The notes under the pieces were generated by a model. The model saw only the letters and a program-made list of their open reading frames with translations. It did not search any database and was not told where the DNA came from. This document shows, one piece after another, positions 25,656 through 34,554 of a DNA stretch of 64,000 nt (position 1 is its first letter; every line of letters starts with the position of its first letter). Both the position numbers and the translations under genes were made by a program. Origin of the DNA: Vulcanimicrobiota bacterium (lineage in GTDB: Bacteria > Vulcanimicrobiota > Vulcanimicrobiia > Vulcanimicrobiales > Vulcanimicrobiaceae); assembly GCA_003151115.1 (NCBI GenBank), contig PLWS01000002.1:434001-498000 (forward strand), given 5' to 3'.

Positions 25656-26095
25656 GAACGGTCGACGACGGGCGCTGCTTCGCGTGCGGTCCGGAAAATC
25701 CGATCGGTATGCATCTGCATTTCGAAGGCAGTGCGGACGGCGTGCACGCGCGCGCGACGCTGGGCGAACAGTTTCAAGGCTGGCGGGGAATCGCGCACGG
25801 CGGAATCGCGCTCGCGCTGCTCGACGAGGCGATGGCGCACGCCGCCGGATATGCCGGCTATCGCGGCGTCACCGGCAGCATGAACGCGCGCTTTCGCAAA
25901 CCGGTGCCGCTGGGATCGCCGATCGACATCGAAGGCAAAATCAAATGGATGCGCCGCAATGTTTTGGAGATCGAAGCGAGCGTTCGCGACAGCGAGGGCA
26001 GCGTGCTCGTCGAGGCTGAAGGACGCTTTGTTGCAAAGGGACGCGTCGAAGACGAGAACGACCGCAGAAACCCCAACCAGCGCGTGTCATCCTGA
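25652..26095 (+). CDS. PaaI-type hotdog thioesterase
   Basis: The 147-residue single hotdog domain starts CFACGPENPIGMHLHFEGS and has WRGIAHGGIALALLDEAMAH, where the HGG and nearby acid are the family's acyl-CoA thioesterase signature. The substrate is unknown. The GTG start overlaps the previous stop. The last four residues (RVSS) and the TGA stop are encoded inside a copy of the palindromic repeat. Confidence 0.82.
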   Translation: MRTVDDGRCFACGPENPIGMHLHFEGSADGVHARATLGEQFQGWRGIAHGGIALALLDEAMAHAAGYAGYRGVTGSMNARFRKPVPLGSPIDIEGKIKWMRRNVLEIEASVRDSEGSVLVEAEGRFVAKGRVEDENDRRNPNQRVSS

Positions 26096-26108
26096 GTTTG
26101 TCGAAGGA
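26085..26108 (+). repeat. REP-type repeat unit spanning a gene junction
   Basis: TGTCATCCTGAGTTTGTCGA followed by AGGA is one unit of the CCT/AGG form of the repeat family. It contains the TGA stop of the thioesterase (26093-26095), and its last base is the A of the smpB ATG (26108). GAAGG at 26103-26107 touches the ATG directly, closer than a normal ribosome-site spacing. Confidence 0.75.
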
Positions 26109-26593
26109 TGGCAAAGTCGAAAACGACCCGGGCCGCGCAAAAAGTCGTCAAGAAGGCCGCGCCCGCGGTGGACAACAGGCGCGCGCGGCACGAGTTTCAT
26201 ATTTTGGAGTCGCTCGAGGCCGGCATCGCGCTGACCGGCACTGAAATCAAATCGATCAGGCAGGGCGGTATCACGCTCAATCAGGCGTATGCGCGTGTGC
26301 GCGACGGCGAACTCTGGTTGCTCGGCATGCACGTGCCGGCATACAAACAGGGAAGTTTTTCAAACGTCGAGCCCGATCGCCCGCGCAAGCTGCTGCTCCA
26401 CAAAGAACAGATCGCGCGCTTGGGCAGCCGCGCATCCGAAAAAGGCCTGACGCTTGTTCCGCTGCGTCTCTACTTTACGCGCGGTAAGGCGAAGATCGAA
26501 ATCGGTCTGGCGCGCGGAAAGAAGCTTTGGGACAAACGCGCCGACACCGCCAAGCGCGACGTCGAACGCGAGATCGCCCGGCACGCACGCTGA
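26108..26593 (+). CDS. smpB: SsrA-binding protein SmpB
   Basis: The 161-residue protein has the SmpB beta-barrel: NRRARHEFHILESLEAGIAL then TGTEIKSIR, LNQAYARVRDGELWLLGMHV and LLLHKEQIARL, with a basic C-terminal tail (GLARGKKLWDKRADTAKRDV). SmpB delivers tmRNA to stalled ribosomes for trans-translation. The ssrA RNA itself is not in the window. The start codon is formed at the edge of a repeat element, and the stop overlaps the tilS ATG in TGATG. Confidence 0.95.
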   Translation: MAKSKTTRAAQKVVKKAAPAVDNRRARHEFHILESLEAGIALTGTEIKSIRQGGITLNQAYARVRDGELWLLGMHVPAYKQGSFSNVEPDRPRKLLLHKEQIARLGSRASEKGLTLVPLRLYFTRGKAKIEIGLARGKKLWDKRADTAKRDVEREIARHAR

Positions 26594-27477
26594 TGCGCGG
26601 CGCCAAACCGTTACGATCGATCGAGCAGGCCGTCAAACGCGAGGGCGCAGTGCGCGCGGGCGAGCACGTGCTGATCGCTTGCAGCGGGGGTTCCGACAGC
26701 GTCGCGCTCGCCGCTATTCTGGCGACGCTCTCGAAATCGCTTCGGCTGCGGCTGACGATCGCGCACGTCAACCACGGCGTCCGCGCTTCGGCATGGCAGG
26801 ACGAAGCGGTCGTCATGCGCGTGGCCGCGGCGCTCGGCCTTCCATTTAAAGTGGCTGCGCTGCAGCTCTCGCGCGGCGGCGAAGCCGAGATGCGCGAAGC
26901 GCGTTACGACGCGCTCGTGCGGATCGCGCGCGAGGCGGGCTGCGGAGTGGTTGCGACGGGGCACAACGCGAGCGACCAGACCGAAACCGTGCTGCTCGCG
27001 CTCTTTCGCGGTGCCGGGGCGGACGGGCTGTCAGGCATGCCGCCGCGCAGGCCGCTCGCCGAGGACATCGATCTCGTGCGTCCGCTGCTGCGTCTCGAAC
27101 GAAGCGATCTGCGATCCTACGTCGCGCACGTCGGCTTGCCGTACGCAATCGACCCGACCAACGCTGACCGCACCCTGCGGCGGAACGCTGTGCGAGTGGC
27201 GCTGGCGGCCCTGCGGCCGTTGTTCCCGGGTTTGGACGCGGCAGTCGCCCGGGCGGCGGAGGTGGTCGGCGCCGAGTTCCGCACGACGCCGGCGGCGGCG
27301 GCGCGCAGGCAGGTTCGTGAGGCGCTGCGGGAGCACGAAGCCCTGGGTGGCGTGGATTTCGAACACATCGAGGCGGCGGTCCGGGCGCTCCAGCAGGGCG
27401 GCTCAGGGCGGTTCTTCATGGCGCCCGGGGTGGAAATCGAAGTGGCGGGCGGCGCCGTGACCGTGCAGCGTAAGTGA
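26593..27477 (+). CDS. tilS: tRNA(Ile)-lysidine synthase
   Basis: The 294-residue protein begins with the PP-loop ATPase SGGSDS (31-36), followed by IAHVNHGVRASAWQDEA, GCGVVATGHNASDQTETVLL and the family's RPLLRLERSDLRSY then PTNADRTLRRNAVR. TilS modifies C34 of tRNA-Ile(CAU) to lysidine so it reads AUA. The C-terminal domains are short compared with E. coli TilS, as in the compact type. The order tilS-hpt-ftsH is widely conserved. Confidence 0.93.
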   Translation: MRGAKPLRSIEQAVKREGAVRAGEHVLIACSGGSDSVALAAILATLSKSLRLRLTIAHVNHGVRASAWQDEAVVMRVAAALGLPFKVAALQLSRGGEAEMREARYDALVRIAREAGCGVVATGHNASDQTETVLLALFRGAGADGLSGMPPRRPLAEDIDLVRPLLRLERSDLRSYVAHVGLPYAIDPTNADRTLRRNAVRVALAALRPLFPGLDAAVARAAEVVGAEFRTTPAAAARRQVREALREHEALGGVDFEHIEAAVRALQQGGSGRFFMAPGVEIEVAGGAVTVQRK

Positions 27478-28031
27478 AAGAGACCATCGAGAAGGCGCTC
27501 TTTTCGCCTGAGGAGATTGCCGCCGCCATCGATCGGCTGGCCAAGCAGATCGCCCGCGACTACGCGGGGCAACCGCTGCTGGTGCTGGGCGTGTTAAAGG
27601 GGGCGCTCTACGTCACGGTCGATCTGGTGCGCGCCCTGTCGCGCTTGCCTGACGGACCAAGCAGAATCGAACTCGACTTCATCGTCGTTTCCAGTTACGG
27701 AAACTCGACCCGGTCGAGCGGAGAGGTGCGGTTGCTCAAAGACACCAGTGAAAAAATCGCGGGGCGCAACGTGCTCGTCGTCGAGGACATTGTCGACAAC
27801 GGCCTCACGTTGCAGTACCTTCGTTCGTTACTCTCCGGGCGCGAGCCGGCGAGCTTGAAATCATGCGTGCTCTTCGACAAACCCTATCACCGGATCGTCG
27901 ACGTGCCCGTAGATTACACGGGCTTGACCGCGCCCGACGTCTTCGTCGTAGGGTACGGTTTGGACTATCAAGAAAACTACCGGAACCTTCCTTACCTCGC
28001 GCAACTGCAATCTTGGGTATTCTCGGAATAA
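27474..28031 (+). CDS. hpt: Hypoxanthine phosphoribosyltransferase
   Basis: The 185-residue type I phosphoribosyltransferase has LLVLGVLKGALYVTVDLVRA, the PRPP-binding loop VLVVEDIVDNGLTLQYL, and the base-contact region CVLFDKPYHR with VDYTGLTAPDVFVVGYGLDY. It salvages hypoxanthine (and often guanine) to IMP/GMP. The GTG start overlaps the tilS stop in GTGA. ftsH starts 13 bases downstream. Confidence 0.94.
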   Translation: MKETIEKALFSPEEIAAAIDRLAKQIARDYAGQPLLVLGVLKGALYVTVDLVRALSRLPDGPSRIELDFIVVSSYGNSTRSSGEVRLLKDTSEKIAGRNVLVVEDIVDNGLTLQYLRSLLSGREPASLKSCVLFDKPYHRIVDVPVDYTGLTAPDVFVVGYGLDYQENYRNLPYLAQLQSWVFSE

Positions 28032-28044
28032 GGCACCACCACAC

Positions 28045-29958
28045 GTGAGCAAAAACCTTCGAAGCATCCTCGTTATTCTCGGCGCCGTGATCGTCGTATT
28101 TTTCATCGTGCAGCACATCGTTCTGCCCACGCCCGAGATCGTACCGCTCGACTACAACGCGTTCAATCAAAAGCTGCAGGCCAATCAGGTTCAGACCTTC
28201 GATGCCGTCGGCACCGACGTGACGGGAACGCTCACCAACGGAACGCACTATTCGACGTCGCTTCCTAACCGCGACTCTTCGTTCGTGAATCAGGTCACGC
28301 GCCACGTCAAAGGCAGCGTCAAGTTCGAGACAGCGAGTAACGGCAACATCATGAACTGGGCGCTGACCCTGCTGCCGATCTTCGTCGTCATATTCTTGGT
28401 TTTTCTGATCTTGCGCCAGGCGCAGAGCGGAGGAAATCAGGCGCTCTCGTTCGGCAGGTCGCGCGCGAAGACTCTTTCCGAGAACCGCCCGAAGGTGACG
28501 TTCAACGACGTCGCCGGCGTCGACGAAGCCAAAGAAGAACTCGGCGAGATCGTCGAGTTCCTGAAGTATCCCAAGAAATTCCAAGCGCTCGGTGCGCGCA
28601 TTCCCAAAGGCGTGCTGCTGCTCGGACCTCCCGGCTCCGGCAAGACGCTGCTCGCGCGAGCGATCGCAGGCGAAGCCGGCGTGCCGTTCTTTTCGATCTC
28701 CGGTTCGGATTTCGTGGAGATGTTCGTCGGCGTCGGCGCGTCGCGCGTGCGCGATCTGTTCGATCAAGCCAAGAAGTCCGCGCCCTGTATCGTCTTCATC
28801 GATGAAATCGATGCCGTCGGACGTCAGCGCGGCGCGGGGCTGGGCGGCGGACACGACGAGCGCGAGCAGACGCTCAACCAACTGCTCGTCGAGATGGACG
28901 GTTTCGATCAAAATACCGGAGTCATTCTGATCGCCGCGACCAACCGTCCCGACGTGCTCGATCCGGCGCTGCTGCGCCCGGGCCGTTTCGACCGGCAGAT
29001 CGTCGTTGACCGCGCCGACATGCGCGGCCGTCAAAAAATTCTGGAGATACACGCGCGCAACAAGCCGCTGGGCAAGGAAGTCAAACTCGAAACGCTTGCC
29101 AAACGCACGCCCGGTTTCTCCGGCGCGGATCTCGAGAACTTGCTGAACGAAGCCGCCCTGCTGGCCGCGCGGCGCAACAAGACGACGATCGAGATGAACG
29201 ACTGCGACGAAGCGATCGACCGCGTCATGGTCGGTCCGGAACGCCGTTCGATCGTTATGTCGCAAAAAGAAAAAGAGATTGCGGCGTATCACGAGTCGGG
29301 GCACGCGATCGTCGGAAGTTTGACCGAGAAGGGCGACCCGATTCACAAAGTGACGATCATCCCGCGCGGCGTCGCGCTCGGGCTCACGTGGTCGCTGCCC
29401 GAAGACGACCGCCACAGCCGCACCAAGGAAGAGCTGCTTGGCATCGTCATGTTTTCGCTGGGCGGACGCCTTGCCGAAGAGATTAAATTCAAAGACGTGA
29501 CGACCGGTGCGAGCAACGACTTCGAGAAAGCGACCGAGCTGGCGCGCCGCATGGTGACGCAGTACGGCATGTCGGATACGCTTGGACCGATCCAGTACGG
29601 ACGCGGAACGCACCAAGTCTTTCTCGGACGCGACTTCGGCGAAGAGCGCAACTATTCGGAGGAGATCGCTTCGAAGATCGACGCGGAAGTGCGCCGCATT
29701 ATCGAGAGCTGTTACGACCGCGGACGCACGCTGCTGCTCGAGAACTGGGACAAAGTAGAGCGCATGGTCGGTTCGCTGCTCGAATACGAAACGGTCGAGG
29801 CCGAAGAAGTCAAAGCGATTTTGGAAGGCCGCCCGTTCGATCGAGGTACCGCCGAGCCCGCATCCGAAGCCGCGCCGCCTCCAGCGACGGCCGATGCGCC
29901 CAAGCGGGCCGAAAAACCCAAGCGCCTGCCGCCGAAAATTTCGCCGGAACCGGCATGA
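28045..29958 (+). CDS. ftsH: ATP-dependent zinc metalloprotease FtsH
   Basis: The 637-residue membrane AAA+ protease has two helices (about 7-25 and 103-124), a Walker A GPPGSGKT (194-201), Walker B with FIDEIDAVG, the second region of homology around [19 protein letters not shown], and the zinc site HESGH (416-420). It degrades misfolded membrane proteins and regulatory substrates. The C-terminal 40 residues are a Pro/Ala/Lys-rich tail. It starts with GTG and its stop overlaps the next gene in ATGA. Confidence 0.97.
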   Translation: MSKNLRSILVILGAVIVVFFIVQHIVLPTPEIVPLDYNAFNQKLQANQVQTFDAVGTDVTGTLTNGTHYSTSLPNRDSSFVNQVTRHVKGSVKFETASNGNIMNWALTLLPIFVVIFLVFLILRQAQSGGNQALSFGRSRAKTLSENRPKVTFNDVAGVDEAKEELGEIVEFLKYPKKFQALGARIPKGVLLLGPPGSGKTLLARAIAGEAGVPFFSISGSDFVEMFVGVGASRVRDLFDQAKKSAPCIVFIDEIDAVGRQRGAGLGGGHDEREQTLNQLLVEMDGFDQNTGVILIAATNRPDVLDPALLRPGRFDRQIVVDRADMRGRQKILEIHARNKPLGKEVKLETLAKRTPGFSGADLENLLNEAALLAARRNKTTIEMNDCDEAIDRVMVGPERRSIVMSQKEKEIAAYHESGHAIVGSLTEKGDPIHKVTIIPRGVALGLTWSLPEDDRHSRTKEELLGIVMFSLGGRLAEEIKFKDVTTGASNDFEKATELARRMVTQYGMSDTLGPIQYGRGTHQVFLGRDFGEERNYSEEIASKIDAEVRRIIESCYDRGRTLLLENWDKVERMVGSLLEYETVEAEEVKAILEGRPFDRGTAEPASEAAPPPATADAPKRAEKPKRLPPKISPEPA

Positions 29959-31217
29959 TCGTTCGGGCCGCGCGTGCTGCGGCGGCCGCTTTGTGCCTCA
30001 CCGCTACAATTTTGGCGCCCGCGCACGCGCAAGTCGTCACCGTGCACGACGATCCCGCTGCGGCTACGGCCGCCGTCGAGTTGTGGTATCGGGTTCCGTC
30101 GGCCGGCTACGATCTGAAATCGCCGGGAATCGCACGTATGGCGTTGGCCGGCGCGGTTGCGTCAAAGCTCGCGGGCGGATCGTCGCTCAGCGAAATGGTC
30201 AACCGCCTGGGCGGATCGCTTGCGATTCAAGTTTTCCCCGATATCTCGATGGTCGGCGCCAGCGTGCCGGCGGCGTCCGCGCCAGCCGTGCTCCGCGCTA
30301 TGACCGAAGCCTTTTTCAATCCGTCGATCACCGCCGCGGGTTTGAAGATCGCTGCTCAAGATAGCGCGGTCGCAGCCGCGCAGCAGCCGTACGACTCCGC
30401 GCTGACCCTGCAAGACGCGCTCTTCGCGCAGCTCTTTTCGCAAGGGCCCGCGCACTATGCGCCGGTTCCCGACGCCGCAGAGTTCGCGAAACTTGCACCG
30501 GCCGACGTGCAGGCTTTCGCCGCGCGCGCGTTTCGCAAAGGCAACGCCATCTTTTCGCTGGCGGGCAACGTGAGCGACGCGCTCCGCTCGACCGTGCCGC
30601 CGGCGGTTCCCGCGCTCGATACACTGCCGCTCGATTCCACGCTCGCCGGTTCTCCGGGCGAAACGAGCGCCGCGGCGCGCGTTCCCGGCATGGGATTTGC
30701 TTGGACCGGTCCTAGCATTTCGGATCCGCGCGCGGCAACGGCCATGGATTTCATCGCCGATTATCTCTTCGACCCGCAAAGCGGTACGGTGACGCAGGCC
30801 GCGCGTTCGCAGCGCACCAGTTTCGTCGGCGGCCAGTTCGTAACGCTGCACGATCCCGGCGTACTCCTCGTAACGATATCGGGCGAAACGGCGGCCACAC
30901 TGCAGCAGCCGGTGCTCGATGCGGTCTCGGCGATGGCGCAGCCGCTCGATGCAGCAACGTTTTCCAAAGCGCGCAAAGCTTTTCTCTACCACATCATGAG
31001 TCAGATACAAACGCCCGTGGAGCGCGCGGATAATGCCGGTTGGTATACGGCCGAGGGCAACACGCAATACGCGCCGGGCGATCCGTCGGATACCTACGTC
31101 AACGCCGTGAACTCCCTCGACCCGCAGTTCGTCGCGCAAGTCGCGCGCACGTATCTCCAACATCCGGCCACCGTCCGGCTGCTGCAAAGTTCACCGGGCG
31201 GGAGCACGTCAACGTGA
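29955..31217 (+). CDS. Exported M16-peptidase-like protein, catalytic motif absent
   Basis: The 420-residue protein has a signal peptide (RAARAAAAALCLTATILAPA, cleaved near AHAQ) and the tandem M16/insulinase fold: VELWYRVPSAGYDLKSPGIA, a helical linker ending NRLGG, and later halves with PGMGFAWTGP and ETAATLQQPVLDAVSAMAQP. The HxxEH zinc motif of active M16 proteases is missing. Such proteins often pair with a second subunit; a homologous gene follows, overlapping in GTGA. It probably acts in the periplasm. Function is unknown. Confidence 0.72.
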   Translation: MIVRAARAAAAALCLTATILAPAHAQVVTVHDDPAAATAAVELWYRVPSAGYDLKSPGIARMALAGAVASKLAGGSSLSEMVNRLGGSLAIQVFPDISMVGASVPAASAPAVLRAMTEAFFNPSITAAGLKIAAQDSAVAAAQQPYDSALTLQDALFAQLFSQGPAHYAPVPDAAEFAKLAPADVQAFAARAFRKGNAIFSLAGNVSDALRSTVPPAVPALDTLPLDSTLAGSPGETSAAARVPGMGFAWTGPSISDPRAATAMDFIADYLFDPQSGTVTQAARSQRTSFVGGQFVTLHDPGVLLVTISGETAATLQQPVLDAVSAMAQPLDAATFSKARKAFLYHIMSQIQTPVERADNAGWYTAEGNTQYAPGDPSDTYVNAVNSLDPQFVAQVARTYLQHPATVRLLQSSPGGSTST

Positions 31218-32515
31218 TTCGCGCGATCGCCGCGCTCGGCGCCACACTCTTTCTCGCGTCGGCAGGCGTGCCGGCGGGCGCTGCCTCAAACGCGAGCGTT
31301 ACGCGCGTTTCGGGAGGACTGGTCGTGCGCCAAGACGATCCCGCGGCGGATCTGATCGGAACGCAGGTGCGCATCTCCGCCGGGCTCGACCGGCAGAGCG
31401 CGGCTCAGAACGGGCTTGCGGCGCTGGTCGCGCAGTCGATTCTGCAAACGCCGGTAGACGGCGTTCCACTTGCGGACTCGATCGTCGGCGACGGCGGCTC
31501 GATCGCCTACGACGTCGATCCGCACGACGTGCGTTTTTATCTCGAAGGACTCCCGAGTTCGTACGAGTCGATGCTCGCGCGTTTCCGGACGGCGCTCGCG
31601 CATCCGGACTTTAGCGCGCCGGCGCTCGCTCGCGCTCGCACGGCACTCGGCGCGCGCATCACGCGCTCGCAGCAATCTCCGCTCACCGTCGGCTTGCAGA
31701 TGCTCAACCGGACGTTTTACACCGACTCCAACGCTGGCATGCCTCCGCTGGGCTTGCCGCAGACGCTGGCGGGTTTTGTAACGTCCGACGCGCAAGGGTT
31801 CTTTACAGCACATTACTTGCGCGGAGGCGCAGTCGTGAGCTCTGCCGGCAAACTGGGCGGCGTCGCGCCCAATTCACTGGAGAATGTGCTCGGCACCCTC
31901 GGTGCGGGCTCGTCTTCGCCCGTAAAAATATCGCTCAAGCAGTTACCTTCGAATACGCGCCAGCTGATCGCCCGGCGGGATATTCCCGTACCGTGGCTGG
32001 TCGCGCAATATAAAGCTCCCGATCTGCAGAGCCGCGATTTCGGTCCGATGCTCGTGCTCACGTCGTTTTTGGAGCGCACGCTGGCCGACGTTGCGGGCGT
32101 TCCGACGCTTTCGACGGCGACGTCGGGGGGCGGAGTCGGCGCTACCTATAATTTCGATACGCAGCCGGCGAACGTCGTCGTGTACGTGGACGGCGGCGGA
32201 AACCCGACGCAAGTCTTCGCGACGGCGTTGACCATCGTGAACGTCCTCGGCCACGCAAAACTGGCGGGCGATCTCACCGATATGAAAACGTTTGCGATCG
32301 GACGCTTCCTCGATCAATCCGTAACGCTGCGCGACCGCGCGTGGCTGGCAGGCACGTTCGTCGGACAGCGCTTGGGACCTGATTACACGGCGCAAACGAT
32401 CGCTGCGATTCAAAAAACGACCGCAGCGGATCTGCAGCGCGCCGCCGTCCGTTATCTGGGTTTCCCGAATATCGCGCTCGTGCTGCCGCGCGACCAGCAA
32501 AGCCCATCGCCGTAA
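31214..32515 (+). CDS. Second exported M16-peptidase-like protein, catalytic motif absent
   Basis: The 433-residue protein has a signal peptide (IRAIAALGATLFLASAGVPA then GAA) and M16-like repeats: VRISAGLDRQSAAQNGLAAL in the first half and VVYVDGGGNPTQVFATALTI then LVLPRDQ near the end. HxxEH is again absent, so neither member of the pair can be a classical metalloprotease; they may form a pseudo-enzyme heterodimer next to FtsH. The GTG start overlaps the previous stop. Its TAA stop overlaps the GTA at the beginning of the next gene. Confidence 0.7.
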   Translation: MIRAIAALGATLFLASAGVPAGAASNASVTRVSGGLVVRQDDPAADLIGTQVRISAGLDRQSAAQNGLAALVAQSILQTPVDGVPLADSIVGDGGSIAYDVDPHDVRFYLEGLPSSYESMLARFRTALAHPDFSAPALARARTALGARITRSQQSPLTVGLQMLNRTFYTDSNAGMPPLGLPQTLAGFVTSDAQGFFTAHYLRGGAVVSSAGKLGGVAPNSLENVLGTLGAGSSSPVKISLKQLPSNTRQLIARRDIPVPWLVAQYKAPDLQSRDFGPMLVLTSFLERTLADVAGVPTLSTATSGGGVGATYNFDTQPANVVVYVDGGGNPTQVFATALTIVNVLGHAKLAGDLTDMKTFAIGRFLDQSVTLRDRAWLAGTFVGQRLGPDYTAQTIAAIQKTTAADLQRAAVRYLGFPNIALVLPRDQQSPSP

Positions 32516-33579
32516 CGGCGCGCATAGCGCTGGTCCACGATTATTTGAACCAGCGCGGCGGCGCCGAGCGTGTCTTTGCGCATATCGCGCGGGCCTATCC
32601 GGACGCTCCGATTTTTACTGCATTGTACGACGCGCGCGCGACCGGGGATCTCGTCGATGCGCGCCGCGTGCACGCATCCTACCTGAACCGGGTCCCAGGT
32701 TCGTCCCGCTTTTTCCGCTATCTCGCTCCCTTCTATCCGCGCGCGTTTGAAAGCTTCGATTTTTCCGGTTTCGACACGATCGTCAGCTCGACGACGGCTT
32801 GGGCCAAAGGCATTCGCGTTCCTCCGGGCGCGATTCACGTCTGCTATGTCAACACGGTCAGCCGCTTCGTCTTCGCGTATGACGACTACGTCGGTTCCGG
32901 ACTCGCGCGTCCGCTCGTGCGCAGGCTCGCCGATTGGGACCGGCGTGCGGCGATGCTGCCCACGCGGCTGATCGCCAACTCGCGCAACGTTGCCGACCGC
33001 ATCATGCGCTACTACGGACGCGAGAGCACGGTGCTGCACTGCCCCGTCGATCTCGACCGCTTCACTCCCGGAAAGGGAGAGGGAAACTATTTCATCGCTG
33101 CGTCGCGCCTGCTGCCCTACAAACGGATCGATCTCGCGATCCGCGCCGCGCAGATCGCGCAAGTGCCGTTGGTCGTCGCAGGGACGGGTCCGGACGAAAA
33201 ACGGCTGCGTTCGATTGCCGGCGATTCGCCGTGGATCCGAATGACGGGCTATATCGGCGATCAGGAACTGAACGAACTTTTGGGCAACGCGCTGGCCGCC
33301 GTCGTTCCGGGCGAAGAAGATTTCGGTTTGGTGCCGCTGGAGGCCGCGGCCGCGGGGCGCCCTGCGATCGCGTTTCGCGCGGGCGGCGCGCTCGAAACGA
33401 TCGTCGAGGGCGTCACGGGAACGTTTTTTGACGAGCCTTCGCCTGAAGCGCTTGCGCGAGTTATGCAGCGTTTCGATTCGCGATCGTTCGATCCGGCGGC
33501 ACTCCGCGCGCATGCGGAGAAATTTTCGCCGCAGCTATTCATCGCGCGGCTACGCGAGATCGTCGAAGAGACGCGCTAA
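32512..33579 (+). CDS. GT4-family glycosyltransferase with a non-canonical start
   Basis: The protein has the GT-B fold: N-terminal RIALVHDYLNQRGGAERVFA, middle GAIHVCYVNTVSRFVFAYDD, and donor-binding VVAGTGPDEKRLR with EEDFGLVPLEAAAAGRPAI. It likely transfers a sugar from a nucleotide donor to a cell-envelope glycan. The first strand (RIALVHDYL) is encoded upstream of the first TTG (32545), and no ATG, GTG or TTG precedes it. GTA at 32512-32514, overlapping the upstream TAA, would give (M)TARIALVHDYL, the expected family N-terminus. The 3' end overlaps the convergent glycosyltransferase by 30 bases. Confidence 0.82.
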   Translation, partial: VTARIALVHDYLNQRGGAERVFAHIARAYPDAPIFTALYDARATGDLVDARRVHASYLNRVPGSSRFFRYLAPFYPRAFESFDFSGFDTIVSSTTAWAKGIRVPPGAIHVCYVNTVSRFVFAYDDYVGSGLARPLVRRLADWDRRAAMLPTRLIANSRNVADRIMRYYGRESTVLHCPVDLDRFTPGKGEGNYFIAASRLLPYKRIDLAIRAAQIAQVPLVVAGTGPDEKRLRSIAGDSPWIRMTGYIGDQELNELLGNALAAVVPGEEDFGLVPLEAAAAGRPAIAFRAGGALETIVEGVTGTFFDEPSPEALARVMQRFDSRSFDPAALRAHAEKFSPQLFIARLREIVEETR

Positions 33580-34554
33580 TATGCGGGCCGGCGCGATCGG
33601 ATCGATCGCCGCCGCGCGCGCGAGGCCGGCTTCCCTTATCAGAGCGCGCGCTTCGGCGTCGACGTAGATTCGCCGCAGCGCGTCGCGCCACGCGATCGGG
33701 TCGTGCGGATCGGCGAGCCAGGCCGCGCCGGCGCATGCCTCCGGCAGCGCCGCGGTGTCGCTCGCGATCACGGGAGCTCCGCACGCCATCGCCTCGATAG
33801 CAGGCAGTCCGAAGCCTTCGGCCAGGGACGGCACGGCAACGGCAAGCGCGCCCGAATAAAGCGTGCGCAACTCGTTATCGTCGGGGCGCACGCGCGAAGT
33901 CTTCGCATGCAATCGCGCAAGCGCGGCTTCGTCGCTCCGGTTCAGTTCGCCGGCGACGACGAGCTCGACACCGTCATCTTCAAACGCTGACTCGAACGCC
34001 TCGAAAAGCACGCCCGCGTTTTTGCGCTCGTCGGGTCCCGCGACGAAGAGCACGTACGGAGACTCGCGCTTGGGCGCAACGGGATGCCAAAACGGTTCGA
34101 TGGCGGGCGGCGCGACCGCCATGCGGCCGGGATCGATGCCGAGCTCCGCCTGTAGTTCGGCCGCGCTCCATTGCGAAATCGTCGTGATGACCTTCGCTTC
34201 ACGTACCGCCCGAAGAATCGGTTGCTGCTCGCGCCTGCGCGCGATAAAGTTTTTGGCCGGAAAGGTGAAAGCGAACGGATCGTAGATCGTCGCGATCGCC
34301 GGCGCGTGCGCGTCGAAGCGCATGCCATTCCAGGGGTACCAGACGGCATCCGGCGGATTCGATCGCAGGTCTCGCGCCTCGATCAGCGGGTAGGAAAACT
34401 CGCGCGTGAGGCTTTCCCCCGCGCGTTTGTTGCGCACGACGAGCCGCACGTCGTTTTCGCGGAGTGTCTCCAATCCGCGCAAGACTTGCCGCACGTACCG
34501 CCCCATGCCGCGCCGGTCGGCGGCAAGATTGTACGCGTCGACCGCGAGGATCAC
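33550..34554 (-). CDS. GT4-family glycosyltransferase
   Basis: The GTG at 34554 overlaps the CPBP protease stop (GTGA) and gives 334 residues starting MILAVDAYNLAADRRGMGRY, the usual opening of this mannosyl/galactosyl-type group. The donor domain shows YVLFVAGPDERKNAGVLFEA, VAVPSLAEGFGLPAIEAMAC and GAPVIASDTAALPEACAGAA. Its acceptor is unknown; the neighbouring plus-strand glycosyltransferase suggests a shared glycan. Reading frame further upstream belongs to the protease gene and is rejected. Confidence 0.85.
   Translation of the reverse strand: MILAVDAYNLAADRRGMGRYVRQVLRGLETLRENDVRLVVRNKRAGESLTREFSYPLIEARDLRSNPPDAVWYPWNGMRFDAHAPAIATIYDPFAFTFPAKNFIARRREQQPILRAVREAKVITTISQWSAAELQAELGIDPGRMAVAPPAIEPFWHPVAPKRESPYVLFVAGPDERKNAGVLFEAFESAFEDDGVELVVAGELNRSDEAALARLHAKTSRVRPDDNELRTLYSGALAVAVPSLAEGFGLPAIEAMACGAPVIASDTAALPEACAGAAWLADPHDPIAWRDALRRIYVDAEARALIREAGLARAAAIDPIAPARILARLFDDLA

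Noticed and set aside
27805-29616. 603-codon minus-strand frame opposite ftsH
   Set aside because: Shadow of ftsH codon bias; no domain and no ribosome site.
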